The translations under genes were made by a program, and so were the position numbers. Source: Eubacteriales bacterium (GTDB lineage: Bacteria; Bacillota; Clostridia; Oscillospirales; Butyricicoccaceae). From it: a DNA stretch of 64,000 nt. The stretch is from contig JAUNSG010000007.1 in assembly GCA_030539335.1 (NCBI GenBank), forward strand, positions 81,946 to 145,945, read 5' to 3'. This document shows positions 1-7,947 of this stretch, in pieces; position 1 is the stretch's first letter; every line of letters begins with the position of its first letter. The notes beneath the pieces are model-generated. The model searched no databases, was not told the DNA's origin, and was given only the letters and a program-made list of their open reading frames with translations.

Positions 1-274
1 CACGCGGGCTGCGAAGATCGCTGTCAATCATCAAAACACGCTTGCCATCCGCCGCCAATGCAATTGCCATATTGACAACCGTAATGGTTTTGGCTTCATG
101 GGGAAGGGCGCTGGTAAACATCAGCGTCTGACAGGCTTCGCCCGCCCGGATATAGGAAAGTGCTCCGGCCGCTTCGCCATAGGCATCCCATACCTTCTGC
201 GGCATGTGGCGGGACAGCATTCGGCGTGCCGTTTCCTTTGCCTCCTGCTTTGAGGCCGTCTTTTTCTTCGCCAT
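1..274 (-). CDS. CpsD/CapB-like tyrosine kinase (BY-kinase), N-terminal part, cut by window edge
   Basis: The first 91 codons are visible and the gene continues beyond base 1. The order is a basic N-terminus, then a P-loop region (FTSALPHEAKT, about residues 52-62) and a Walker A'-like strand (RVLMIDSDLRSPR, about residues 79-91), as in bacterial tyrosine kinases that regulate capsule or exopolysaccharide export. The canonical P-loop of this family reads GEGKS/T; here the glycine before the lysine is alanine (HEAKT), so the ATP site is slightly degenerate. The gene lies 18 bp downstream of the CpsC-like gene, the usual Wzz/kinase pairing in Firmicutes. The start ATG at 274 is preceded by AAAGGAGGGGAAAGGG-type Shine-Dalgarno sequence. 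Family assignment is solid; retained kinase activity is uncertain. Confidence 0.8.
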   Translation of the reverse strand, partial: MAKKKTASKQEAKETARRMLSRHMPQKVWDAYGEAAGALSYIRAGEACQTLMFTSALPHEAKTITVVNMAIALAADGKRVLMIDSDLRSPR

Positions 275-292
275 ACTACCCTTTCCCCTCCT

Positions 293-955
293 TTATCGCA
301 CATCACGTTCCGGAATCTCTGCCAGAACTGGGATATCAAAGCTCGCTTCCCAATCTTCTCTTCCGCGCAGCGAGCGATTGGACAGCGCTGCGATCACCAT
401 GATCAGCAGGCGCAGAACCGCAGCAATCGCCATGGAAAGCAAAGTGATTGCAAGGAGATTGGGTGCTGCTGGAACGACCGGTGCCGACGCATCATCCAAC
501 TGGGCGGCAGAAACGCCGACCGATTCCAAGGTACTGACCGCCGCATCCGCCATCGCATCTGCCATCATCTGCGCCGAATTTGCCTCTTTATAATTGGCCG
601 AAATCGTAAAGATCGCGGTAGAGCCTACCTGCTCGGCGGAAATCATGCCGTGAAGCATCTCTGTCGTCATACCACTGGACAGCGCCTTCTTGACTTTCTT
701 GTATGTCTGCTCACTCTCGATGACAGCCAGATAAGACTGTGCATAGTTTTCGGAAAGCACTGCGCTTCCCGTCGGTGTAATCGTCTCTGCGGCAGCCGCA
801 TCCGAAACGTAAATCGATGCCTGCGAGGTATACTGTGCCGGCATAAAAAGAATGGCATACAGCATGGCCAGCATGCCGACCAGTGTACTCCAAAACAAAA
901 TGCGCCAGACACTGATTGCGCCGCTGAGCCCAGCCTTTTTCCTGTTCCAACCCAT
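293..955 (-). CDS. CpsC/YveK-like chain-length (Wzz) protein of capsule biosynthesis
   Basis: A 220-residue protein with two membrane segments flanking an extracytoplasmic domain. The first runs from about residue 16 to 38 (ISVWRILFWSTLVGMLAMLY). The second is at about 167-190 (NLLAITLLSMAIAAVLRLLI). Between them is a Wzz-type domain starting PAQYTSQASIYV. It ends in a short cytoplasmic tail (DIPVLAEIPERDV) typical of the activator that docks onto a CpsD-type kinase. In Gram-positives this membrane protein activates the kinase and influences polysaccharide chain length. GAAAGGAC precedes the start at 955. It is the first gene of an operon that leaves the window to the left. Confidence 0.85.
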   Translation of the reverse strand: MGWNRKKAGLSGAISVWRILFWSTLVGMLAMLYAILFMPAQYTSQASIYVSDAAAAETITPTGSAVLSENYAQSYLAVIESEQTYKKVKKALSSGMTTEMLHGMISAEQVGSTAIFTISANYKEANSAQMMADAMADAAVSTLESVGVSAAQLDDASAPVVPAAPNLLAITLLSMAIAAVLRLLIMVIAALSNRSLRGREDWEASFDIPVLAEIPERDVR

Positions 956-1037
956 AGTTTGATTCGTCCTTTCTATGATTCCGATCCCCTTGGGATCAAA
1001 GATAAGTCCGATATTTCGATAAAATTCAACATTATTT

Positions 1038-1067
1038 ATAGTACCGCGTGGTGTTACCCCCTGTCAA
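1038..1067 (-). promoter_or_regulatory. Sigma-A promoter of the capsule operon
   Basis: On the minus strand TTGACA (1062-1067) and TACTAT (1038-1043) are separated by 18 bp, about 80 bp before the cpsC start. A small GATCCC/GGGATC inverted repeat lies in the untranslated leader. Confidence 0.6.
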
Positions 1068-1150
1068 TTGTTTTTATGCAGATTTTCGCATCTTTCTTGC
1101 GTCTTTTCTATGCATTCTCAGACAGAAGTAACGCACGCCAAAAAAGAATT

Positions 1151-1984
1151 TCAGCGTGCATCCATCCTCCGCAGGTCTTCCAACAGCTCCTTGATCGTCC
1201 GATGGCGCAGCGGATGCACCAGATAAGGTGCAATCTGTACCATTGGCTCCAGGACAAAGGTGCGCTTTGGAATTTCCGGATGCGGAATCACCAGATCATC
1301 CTCCGACAAAACCAGATCATCATAAAATAAGATGTCCAGGTCAAGGGTACGCGGTCCCCAATGCCGCAGACGCCTGCGTCCGGCCTTCTGTTCCGCCTGA
1401 TGCAGGACATCCAGCAGCTCATAGGGCGCCAGCAAGGTCTGTATCCGCATACAGCCATTTAAAAAGGTATCCTGATCGGTGACGCCATACGGCTCGGTTT
1501 CCAGATAAGAGGAGACCCGTTCGATCCGCACATCCGGCCGTTCACCCAAAAACGCCACTGCACCATCCAGATAGGCCTGTTTGTCTCCCAAATTGGAGCC
1601 CAGTGCAAGATACGCCGTATGCCACCCACGGGTAATACAGACGGATACGGTATCCAACGGCAGGCCAACCGGTGCCCATGGCTTTTGGATTTCCAGCGTC
1701 ACCGTCTCCAGCAATTCGTAGGTCAGCAGCAAATGCTCTGCCAGCTGTTCCGCCGCCGCCTCAATCAATTGATAGGTGTGCTGCTGCAGGAAAGATGTGA
1801 TTTCCGCACTGACCTCGCCATAATGTACGGAGCGCGTCAGGTCATCGGACAGACCCGCCTTGCGCGTATCCAGCCCCAGCTTTGCTGTGACCAGAAATTT
1901 CTGTCCGAGCGTGTTTTCTTCCGGAAACACGCCGTGATGCGCATATACCTGTAAATTCTGTATGGTAATCTGATCCAATGTCAT
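1151..1984 (-). CDS. folBK: Bifunctional dihydroneopterin aldolase / HPPK (FolB-FolK fusion)
   Basis: Residues 1 to about 118 are a FolB domain (ITIQNLQVYAHHGVFPEEN...). Residues about 119-277 are a FolK domain with the ATP/pterin signatures YLALGSNLGDK and RHWGPRTLDLDILFYDDL. FolB cleaves 7,8-dihydroneopterin to 6-hydroxymethyl-dihydropterin and FolK pyrophosphorylates it for FolP, so the fusion carries out two consecutive folate steps in the cytosol. It is the last gene of the folate operon; its start ATG lies 6 bp after the FolP stop codon, with AAAGGG between. A GTG one codon earlier (1987) is an alternative start. FolB-FolK fusions are known in several bacterial groups. Confidence 0.93.
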   Translation of the reverse strand: MTLDQITIQNLQVYAHHGVFPEENTLGQKFLVTAKLGLDTRKAGLSDDLTRSVHYGEVSAEITSFLQQHTYQLIEAAAEQLAEHLLLTYELLETVTLEIQKPWAPVGLPLDTVSVCITRGWHTAYLALGSNLGDKQAYLDGAVAFLGERPDVRIERVSSYLETEPYGVTDQDTFLNGCMRIQTLLAPYELLDVLHQAEQKAGRRRLRHWGPRTLDLDILFYDDLVLSEDDLVIPHPEIPKRTFVLEPMVQIAPYLVHPLRHRTIKELLEDLRRMDAR

Positions 1985-1990
1985 CACCCT

Positions 1991-2797
1991 TTACGAATGC
2001 AAAATCGCCTCTGTCATGTCCACCGCGCGGCGGTTCTTCTTTACGTCATGTACGCGAACAAAGGCACAGCCCTTCATAACACCCAGTACGGTTGTCGCCA
2101 GCGTCCCCTCTTCGCGCTCCTCTTTTGGCAGGTCCAGGGTCAATCCAATCATGGATTTTCTCGAGGTGCCCAGAAGAACCGGATAGCCAAGTGTATGCAG
2201 CATCTCTAAATGGTTGGTCAGCTGTAAATTGTGTTCCAGTGTCTTGCCAAAGCCGATGCCGGGATCGAGAATGATCTTTTCATCGGCAATTCCGGCCTGC
2301 TTTGCCAGCCGGACACACGCACGGAGATCGTCCAGTACATCCGGCAGGTAGTCCTCATAGACGGCTTCCGCGCGGTTGTGCATCAGGCAGCAGGCCGCCC
2401 CGCTGCGCGCGATGACCTCCGCCATTTTTTCATCGTACTTCAAGCCCCAGATATCGTTGACCAGATCGGCTCCGGCAGCCAGTGCCGCCTTTGCCACATC
2501 GCTCTTATAGGTATCGACCGAAATCGGAATGTCAAATTCCGCCTTTACCGCCTCGATCATCGGGACGACACGGTCCATCTCCTCCTGGTCACTCAGCTTG
2601 GTATACCCCGGACGGGTGGATTCTCCGCCAATATCGACGAGATCCATGCCGTCGGCGATCATTTCCTCGGTATGGCGCAGTGCTGCGTCGCGGGTATTCC
2701 ATTTTCCACCGTCCGAAAAGGAATCCGGTGTCACATTCAAAATACCCATGATATACGTATGATGCTCTGTATCAAACGTCTTATTTCCAATTATCAT
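1991..2797 (-). CDS. folP: Dihydropteroate synthase
   Basis: A 268-residue TIM-barrel protein with the family hallmarks: MGILNVTPDSFSDGG, DIGGESTRPGY, and the later DPGIGFGK and LLGTSRKS motifs. It condenses 6-hydroxymethyl-dihydropterin pyrophosphate with p-aminobenzoate to give dihydropteroate and is the sulfonamide target. Length is normal for the family. GGGAGA precedes the ATG at 2797. It sits between the HD-domain gene upstream (19 bp) and folBK downstream (6 bp), so the four folate genes are almost certainly one transcript. Confidence 0.96.
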   Translation of the reverse strand: MIIGNKTFDTEHHTYIMGILNVTPDSFSDGGKWNTRDAALRHTEEMIADGMDLVDIGGESTRPGYTKLSDQEEMDRVVPMIEAVKAEFDIPISVDTYKSDVAKAALAAGADLVNDIWGLKYDEKMAEVIARSGAACCLMHNRAEAVYEDYLPDVLDDLRACVRLAKQAGIADEKIILDPGIGFGKTLEHNLQLTNHLEMLHTLGYPVLLGTSRKSMIGLTLDLPKEEREEGTLATTVLGVMKGCAFVRVHDVKKNRRAVDMTEAILHS

Positions 2798-2816
2798 CGA
2801 AAAATCTCCCCCGAAA

Positions 2817-3296
2817 TTATATCGTTACTATGTAATTCTTCCGCTCATCCGGCCACTTACAGCTGTCAGTTTTCTTACACAGGAAACAGGGCCGGGATCG
2901 TTTATCCGCTTCAAAAATCAAATCCGGCACACTGCTTCCGCCAAAGCGGCGCGCACGGTGACAGCGCACAGACTCTAAAATACAGTCCCGTTCTTCCTCC
3001 GAAAAGGCGGTATCTTGCAAAATCTCACGCGCCAGCGGCACACCGGCCTGTTCATGCGGTGTCCCATCATTATACTGTGCAAGACGTCCGATATCATGCA
3101 GCAACGCGGCCGCATACAGCAGATCCTTATCCACGCACGCCCCGCGCTCCAGACTGAGTGCATATGCCGTGCGCGCTACCGCCAGCAAGTGCTCGATGCC
3201 ATGGCAGCAATATTCGCGTTCGCGTTCGCATTCCTCCAGCCGGAACAGAATCTCCCGAAAGCGTTTGTGTTGTATGATTGCAGTCAGACGTTCCAT
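2817..3296 (-). CDS. HD-domain phosphohydrolase in the folate operon
   Basis: A 159-residue HD-superfamily metal-dependent phosphohydrolase. The metal-binding residues are visible as H in CCHGIEH (about 32-36), the HD pair in ALLHDIGRLAQ (about 67), and downstream histidines (TPHEQAG, RCHRARR). The C-terminus carries a cysteine cluster (CFLCKKTDSCKW) resembling a metal-binding knuckle. GAGGAG precedes the ATG. The substrate is unknown. Its fixed position between DHFR-FolC and FolP suggests a folate-related dephosphorylation; removal of phosphate from dihydroneopterin phosphates, the step with no other enzyme in this operon, is one possibility. That is inference from context only. Confidence 0.75.
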   Translation of the reverse strand: MERLTAIIQHKRFREILFRLEECEREREYCCHGIEHLLAVARTAYALSLERGACVDKDLLYAAALLHDIGRLAQYNDGTPHEQAGVPLAREILQDTAFSEEERDCILESVRCHRARRFGGSSVPDLIFEADKRSRPCFLCKKTDSCKWPDERKNYIVTI

Positions 3297-3311
3297 CCCG
3301 CTTACTCCTCG

Positions 3312-5063
3312 TTATTTTCCCATGTTCTGCAGCAGCTCCCGCAGTCGTCCCAAATAGGACAGCGAGCCAAAGGCCAGCACGACGTCATCCGCGGCTGCCT
3401 CCTGTAAGGTGCAGCGGATCGCCTGCTCCAACGTGACCGCCCGCACCTTTGGGCAATATCTCCGCACCGTCTCTGCCAGCGCTTCCGCATCCAGTGCACG
3501 CGGGTTGTCCGGTGTCACTGTATATATTTTCTCCGCGAGCGGGGCTACAAGCGATGCCACTTCATCAAAATTCTTGTCCGCCAATACACCCATAATCATG
3601 CGGATGCGCCTGCCCGAACAGTCGCTTTCCAGCGCCTGCCGCAGCCGCTTCGCCGCGTCCGGGTTGTGAGCGCCATCCAAAATGATCCGCGGCTTTCTCC
3701 AGATAGTCTCAAACCGTCCGGGCCAGGCGGTCTGTGCCAACCCATCCCGCAGCGCCGGTTCCGGAATGACATATCCCCGCTGCCGCAGAATCTGGATCGT
3801 CTCAATGACCTGAACCGCATTGAGCGCCTGATAGCTTCCGGGCAGCGACAGATGGTACGTTGTCCCCTTGTAGGAAAATTCCGTGCCAGATACATCACAC
3901 GTTTTTATCTCAATTTTATCCGGCTGTGTGCAGACCAATGGGCTTTCGGTTTTCTCACAGATCGCGGCAATGGTACGGCAGACCTCATCGTCCTGTCCCT
4001 GCAGGACGACCGGCACTCCTGGCTTGATGATTCCACCCTTTGCGCGGGCAATCTCGGCGCACGTATCGCCCAGAAATTTCGTGTGCTCCAAACCGATGGA
4101 GGTCAACAGACACACCTCGGCTGTCGGAATCACGTTCGTCGCATCCTCCAGACCGCCCATACCGCATTCCAAAACGGCAAAATCACACCGCTCCTCGGCA
4201 AAATACAAAAATGCCAATGCAGTTTCCAGCTCGAACGCCGTCGGAACCGGCTGTCCCTCGCGCTGCATCGCATCGCGCTGTACGCGGATCCGTGTCATCA
4301 GACGGGCATACTGCTCCGGCGAAATCGTCTGCGTTCCAATCCTCCATGGATCCATCGGGTCAAAGACCGCCGGGGAACTGAACTGCCCGGTTCGATAGCC
4401 TGCTTTGGTGAGGACACGGCACAGCATCGCTCCCGTCGAGCCCTTTCCGTTCGTCCCGGCGATGTGGAGAAACTTCGTCCGGTTCTGCGGATTGCCCAGC
4501 CGTGCGAGCAGCGCACGGATCGGCCCGAGTCCCAAGACAATCCCGCGTGCGACGGCAATCTCCCGCACATACTCCTGTGCCTGTGTTGGAGTCATCGGCC
4601 GTCGCCGATACGTCCAGTAGGCGTATGGAATGTCGCCGTCTATCCGCTCCTCCTGCACAATATCGTACTGTCCGTCATCCACCTCCGGGAAAAAACGGTC
4701 CCCTTCCACATCGGCTTCCACCGTGGTCAGGTACAGGATATCCGCCAGCGGCAACGCTTCCCGGTAGAGCTGTTCTCCACCCGCGATATAGACGTCCCGT
4801 CCTCCCGCAAGCTCCAGCGCCTTCGCCAAGGTCGGCACGGTTGTGCAGTGCTCCTGTTCCACAGAGAGTGTCATCGAGACCAAAATAGTATCCCGATTCG
4901 GCAGTGGCCGGCCGATTTCCTCATACGTACGCCGTCCCATAATGACGACATTACCGGTGGTCAATTCACGAAACCGCGACTGCTCGCCCGGAATATCCCA
5001 CGGAATCTTTCCCGCGCGGCCAATCACGCGATCATGCGCATATGCCGCAATGACTGCTATCAT
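3312..5063 (-). CDS. Dihydrofolate reductase - folylpolyglutamate/dihydrofolate synthase fusion
   Basis: One uninterrupted 583-residue frame. Residues 1-155 are a full DHFR domain: start MIAVIAAYAHDRVIG, PWDIPGEQSRF with Glu27 at the catalytic acid position where E. coli has Asp27, VVIMGRRTYEEIGRPLP, VYIAGGEQLYREAL, ending AYWTYRRR. Residues about 156-583 are a complete FolC domain with the P-loop GTNGKGST (203-210), LECGMGGLEDATN, and ILDGAHNPDAA. FolC makes dihydrofolate from dihydropteroate and adds glutamates; DHFR reduces the product, so the fusion joins consecutive steps. The start at 5063 is chosen because of the GGATGGGGGC Shine-Dalgarno and because it begins exactly at the DHFR N-terminus. 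It is the first gene of the folate operon. I do not know this domain pairing as a common arrangement. Confidence 0.93.
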   Translation of the reverse strand: MIAVIAAYAHDRVIGRAGKIPWDIPGEQSRFRELTTGNVVIMGRRTYEEIGRPLPNRDTILVSMTLSVEQEHCTTVPTLAKALELAGGRDVYIAGGEQLYREALPLADILYLTTVEADVEGDRFFPEVDDGQYDIVQEERIDGDIPYAYWTYRRRPMTPTQAQEYVREIAVARGIVLGLGPIRALLARLGNPQNRTKFLHIAGTNGKGSTGAMLCRVLTKAGYRTGQFSSPAVFDPMDPWRIGTQTISPEQYARLMTRIRVQRDAMQREGQPVPTAFELETALAFLYFAEERCDFAVLECGMGGLEDATNVIPTAEVCLLTSIGLEHTKFLGDTCAEIARAKGGIIKPGVPVVLQGQDDEVCRTIAAICEKTESPLVCTQPDKIEIKTCDVSGTEFSYKGTTYHLSLPGSYQALNAVQVIETIQILRQRGYVIPEPALRDGLAQTAWPGRFETIWRKPRIILDGAHNPDAAKRLRQALESDCSGRRIRMIMGVLADKNFDEVASLVAPLAEKIYTVTPDNPRALDAEALAETVRRYCPKVRAVTLEQAIRCTLQEAAADDVVLAFGSLSYLGRLRELLQNMGK

Positions 5064-5097
5064 GCCTCTGCCCCCATCCTGTCGAATCACTGGATTT

Positions 5098-5126
5098 ATC
5101 TTATCATATTTCGACGGTGTTTACAA
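5098..5126 (-). promoter_or_regulatory. Probable promoter of the folate operon
   Basis: TTGTAA (5121-5126) and TAAGAT (5098-5103) are spaced by 17 bp, 35 bp before the DHFR-FolC start. The -35 box overlaps the stop codon of the upstream GIY-YIG gene. Confidence 0.45.
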
Positions 5127-5453
5127 TTCTTCTGCTCCGACAATCGAAAGCGTGACCCGTCGGTATTCCCCCACGAAAAGCACATTCCCCAGCAGCTGTT
5201 CCATTGCATTTTCTGCAATCAACTGCTCCTTCTGCTCCCGCGAAAGGCGCTTGATGCGGTATTCCAGGCGGGAGGCCGCCGCACGATCCTCCGACTGCCA
5301 GATCGCCTCCAGCTTTTGGGCTGTGTGCCACCGGGTGTATTTCGCGCATCTCTTATCCTTGGTAAAGTGCTCCTTCATCCGTCGCGACACATCGGCGGCG
5401 ATCCCGGTATAGATCGAACCGTCGGTGCAGCGCAGCATATAGGTATAATACAT
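5121..5453 (-). CDS. GIY-YIG endonuclease-fold protein (UPF0213/YhbQ type)
   Basis: A 110-residue single-domain GIY-YIG protein. The defining YTYMLRC...IYTGIAADVSRRMKEH core is at residues 3-30, with the conserved Arg in the helix and a Glu (RLEYRIKRL) further on, as in small stand-alone UPF0213 proteins. These have been linked to DNA repair or structure-specific cleavage, but the role here is unknown. It stands alone between two terminators/promoters, in the same orientation as the ytfJ operon upstream and the folate operon downstream. Confidence 0.85.
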   Translation of the reverse strand: MYYTYMLRCTDGSIYTGIAADVSRRMKEHFTKDKRCAKYTRWHTAQKLEAIWQSEDRAAASRLEYRIKRLSREQKEQLIAENAMEQLLGNVLFVGEYRRVTLSIVGAEEL

Positions 5454-5470
5454 CGTGTTATGCTCTCATC

Positions 5471-5507
5471 AAAAAGCACCCTGCTCATCCATTTGGCAGG
5501 GTGCTTT
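5471..5507 (-). terminator. Terminator after ytfJ
   Basis: A 12-bp perfect stem (AAAGCACCCTGC / GCAGGGTGCTTT) with an 11-nt loop, running into TTTTT on the minus strand directly after the ytfJ stop codon. Confidence 0.8.
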
Positions 5508-5513
5508 CCCAAC

Positions 5514-5957
5514 TCATTCTTCCGTTACCGATTCCTCTGCCGCGTCTTCCACAGCAGATCCGTCTTCTTTTGCCCCACGGCGCTTGCTGACAAAATTCTG
5601 CACCGTATTGAAGGCGCCCGGAATCATCTCAATCAGGCGGTCTGCGCTGGTCTCCGCCGGCATATTGACCGGAAGCATATGCGCATTCCCCTCATGGACA
5701 ACCAGAAAACCAACCGGGACAATGCTCACACCGCTGCCACCGCCGCCGCCAAAGCAAAGCGGGGTGTTGTCCTTCGCATTGCGCGACTGGAAGTCCGATC
5801 CGCCCGCGCCAAAGCCAAAGGTCACCTTGGAAACCGGGATCAATGTGGTCCCATCCGGCGTCGTAATCGGATCACCGACAATCGTGTTGACATCGACCAT
5901 GGAACGAATTCGTTCCATCGTTCCCTCCATTAAGCTGTGAATACCCTTTTCCGCCAT
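5514..5957 (-). CDS. ytfJ: YtfJ/GerW-family sporulation protein
   Basis: A 147-residue protein of the GerW_sporulation (YtfJ) family: N-terminal helix with MERIRSMVDVNTIVGDPI, then ITTPDGTTLIPVSKVTFGFGAGGSDF and the glycine-rich LCFGGGGGSGVSIVPVGFLV. In Bacillus YtfJ is a forespore protein associated with spore germination. It follows a DUF2953 gene here as ytfI-ytfJ do in B. subtilis, and closes a five-gene operon starting with the M50 protease. The C-terminus is acidic and low in complexity. Confidence 0.9.
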   Translation of the reverse strand: MAEKGIHSLMEGTMERIRSMVDVNTIVGDPITTPDGTTLIPVSKVTFGFGAGGSDFQSRNAKDNTPLCFGGGGGSGVSIVPVGFLVVHEGNAHMLPVNMPAETSADRLIEMIPGAFNTVQNFVSKRRGAKEDGSAVEDAAEESVTEE

Positions 5958-5979
5958 CGTTCGTTACGCTCCTTTACCT

Positions 5980-6654
5980 TCAAATCTTCCCGACTTCGTG
6001 TCGGCGTATTGTTTTCCATAAGCTCCATAACCGTTTGCGGCGTTTCCATAGAATCCATGGATAACGTGCCGCACGCGTCATCATCGAAATATCGACACTC
6101 CAAACGGTCTTTTCTGCATCAAAATCTGCATCCAGCGTGATTTTGGGATCGTTCAGCACAAATCGCCGTTCCAGCTCCGGATACAGCATCCCTGTCGCTG
6201 CACAAAGTGCCCCCAGCAGATTTCCGGTTGTCGCTGCATCCCCGGTGTGCAGGATCACTGTGACATGCAGTTTTTCAAACGTGATCGTTCCCATCAGATC
6301 GTCCATGAGCTGAAGAGCCAGATCCAGCGTATCCTCCCATTTCAATTGGCTGAAATCAAACCGGGAACGCATTCCCTTCCCCGTTTCATCCTGTCCGGCC
6401 TTTTTCTTCTTGCGTCGGCGTCTTTTTTTCTTTCCCGACTTTGCCTCTTCCGAAGCCGCAGCCTTCTTTTTGCCAAACCGTCTGGTAATGTGCAGCGGCC
6501 CGACACTCAGGCGGATGCGGAGGGGCGGACCTTCCAGCCGTCTTCGAATCGCAATGCGAAACGGTACAAATGCAATCAGCAATCCGATCGCCACCGCCAG
6601 ACCAAGCACAACCAGCAGCAAAATCAGGACGATGTGCAGCAGCGTCATAAGCAT
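5980..6654 (-). CDS. DUF2953 (YtfI-like) membrane-anchored protein
   Basis: A 224-residue protein with one N-terminal membrane helix (HIVLILLLVVLGLAVAIGLLIAFVPF, residues 7-32). A highly basic linker follows (GKKKRRRRKKKKAG, about residue 76 onward), then a DUF2953 domain. Such proteins accompany YtfJ in spore formers. Function is unknown; a spore-envelope or forespore-membrane role is inferred from gene order. It overlaps the end of scpB by 10 bp, indicating translational coupling. Confidence 0.75.
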   Translation of the reverse strand: MLMTLLHIVLILLLVVLGLAVAIGLLIAFVPFRIAIRRRLEGPPLRIRLSVGPLHITRRFGKKKAAASEEAKSGKKKRRRRKKKKAGQDETGKGMRSRFDFSQLKWEDTLDLALQLMDDLMGTITFEKLHVTVILHTGDAATTGNLLGALCAATGMLYPELERRFVLNDPKITLDADFDAEKTVWSVDISMMTRAARYPWILWKRRKRLWSLWKTIRRHEVGKI

Positions 6655-7211
6655 AGCTGTTCCGCTCCCTCGGCATCCTCGCCAATCTGACGACGCTCCA
6701 GTTCCTTCAGCTCCGGCAGTTCCGGCAGCTCATCCAACGATGAGATGGAAAATGTCCGGAGAAACGCCGGGGTCGTCTGATAGATCATCGGACGTCCCGG
6801 AACATCCAGCCGTCCGCACGCCTCGATCAGGCCTTTGTCCAACAGAGTCAGGACGGTGTTCGAACTGTCCACACCGCGCAATTGTTCGATATACGCCCGG
6901 GTAACCGGCTGCCGGTAGGCAACAATCGACAGTACCTCCAGCGCCGCGGCGGACAGGGTCGGCGGGCGCCGCACCTCCAGCACACGGCGAATGCTCTCCG
7001 CATACATCGGGCGGGATACCATCTGGTATCGCTTTCCCAGCCGGACCAGCATCATGCCGCGTTGTCCGGCATCATATTCGTCGGATAAAACGGTAATCAT
7101 ACGGTGCAGCTTTTCTTCGTCTACCCCGAGCACCTGCATCAGCTTTTCTTCATGGACCGGTTCTCCGGAAGCAAACAGAATCCCTTCCAGTTCATAGAGC
7201 TGCTCCATCAT
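6645..7211 (-). CDS. scpB: Segregation and condensation protein B
   Basis: A 188-residue ScpB made of tandem winged-helix domains: N-terminal LEGILFASGEPV, then SAAALEVLSIVAYRQPVTRAYIEQLRGVDSS, the most recognisable ScpB signature. ScpB forms the kleisin complex with ScpA and SMC that condenses and segregates the chromosome. The start ATG at 7211 (or the adjacent ATG at 7208) follows GGAGGAGGAG and lies inside the 3' end of scpA, overlapping by 20 bp. Confidence 0.95.
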   Translation of the reverse strand: MMEQLYELEGILFASGEPVHEEKLMQVLGVDEEKLHRMITVLSDEYDAGQRGMMLVRLGKRYQMVSRPMYAESIRRVLEVRRPPTLSAAALEVLSIVAYRQPVTRAYIEQLRGVDSSNTVLTLLDKGLIEACGRLDVPGRPMIYQTTPAFLRTFSISSLDELPELPELKELERRQIGEDAEGAEQLCL

Positions 7212-7947
7212 CTGCTGTCTCCTCCTCCGGTTTTTCGGTACGCAGGCGAAGCGCAATGTCCTCGCCCTCGCCTTCAATCAACAAACGGCGCGTCTTGGAT
7301 AGCTCCAATACCGCCAGAAAGGTCGCTACAATTTCCGAACGCGATTTCGCATGGTCGAACAGACCACGGAAGCGGATGCTCGCTTTGCGCCGGAAACGGA
7401 TTAAAATAGATGTAATTTTTGTGTGTACCGGGACACGTTCGCGGCCGACAATGCCCTGAAAGGACTCTGCCGACGGCGGAAGCCCACGCTCCACACGGTC
7501 AAACATGCGCTGCGAGGCACGCAACAGCTTGTCCAGCGGCAGCTTCCCCTCGAATTTCTGCTTCCGCTCCAGTGGTTCCTGCGGACGGGTCAGCACATCC
7601 CGCCCTTCTTCGCTGTGGCGGCGGAAATACGGCTGCACCTCGCGAATCCGCTGGTATTCCAAGAGCTGTTCTACCAGCTGTGCGCGCGGGTCCTCTTCGT
7701 TCTCCTCCTCTTCCTTCGGAAGAAGCATACGGGACTTAATCAGCATGAGCTGTGCCGCCATGGCAATAAAATCCCCTGCGACATCCATATCCATTGTCTG
7801 CATCTCATGCAGAATCGCCATGTACTGATCCAGAATTTCCGCAATCGGAATATCATAAATGCTGACTTTATTCTTATGAATCAGTTGCAGAAGCAAATCC
7901 AGAGGCCCTTCAAAGGTCTCCAAATGAAACTGTACGGATTCGGCCAT
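7192..7947 (-). CDS. scpA: Segregation and condensation protein A (kleisin)
   Basis: A 251-residue kleisin. The N-terminal SMC-neck-binding region reads FHLETFEGPLDLLLQLIHKN. The middle has AMAAQLMLIKSRMLLP, and the C-terminal winged helix has IVATFLAVLELSKTRRL. It bridges SMC heads together with ScpB. Its start immediately follows the stop of the M50 protease gene (7948), so the two are co-translated. The organisation protease-scpA-scpB is common in Clostridia. Confidence 0.96.
   Translation of the reverse strand: MAESVQFHLETFEGPLDLLLQLIHKNKVSIYDIPIAEILDQYMAILHEMQTMDMDVAGDFIAMAAQLMLIKSRMLLPKEEEENEEDPRAQLVEQLLEYQRIREVQPYFRRHSEEGRDVLTRPQEPLERKQKFEGKLPLDKLLRASQRMFDRVERGLPPSAESFQGIVGRERVPVHTKITSILIRFRRKASIRFRGLFDHAKSRSEIVATFLAVLELSKTRRLLIEGEGEDIALRLRTEKPEEETADDGAAL

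Noticed and set aside
3666..5933. Plus-strand open frame of 755 codons
   Set aside because: It runs antisense to DHFR-FolC, the GIY-YIG gene and ytfJ, whose families are certain. Its translation is rich in Arg, His and Cys with no domain; it reflects codon bias of the real genes.
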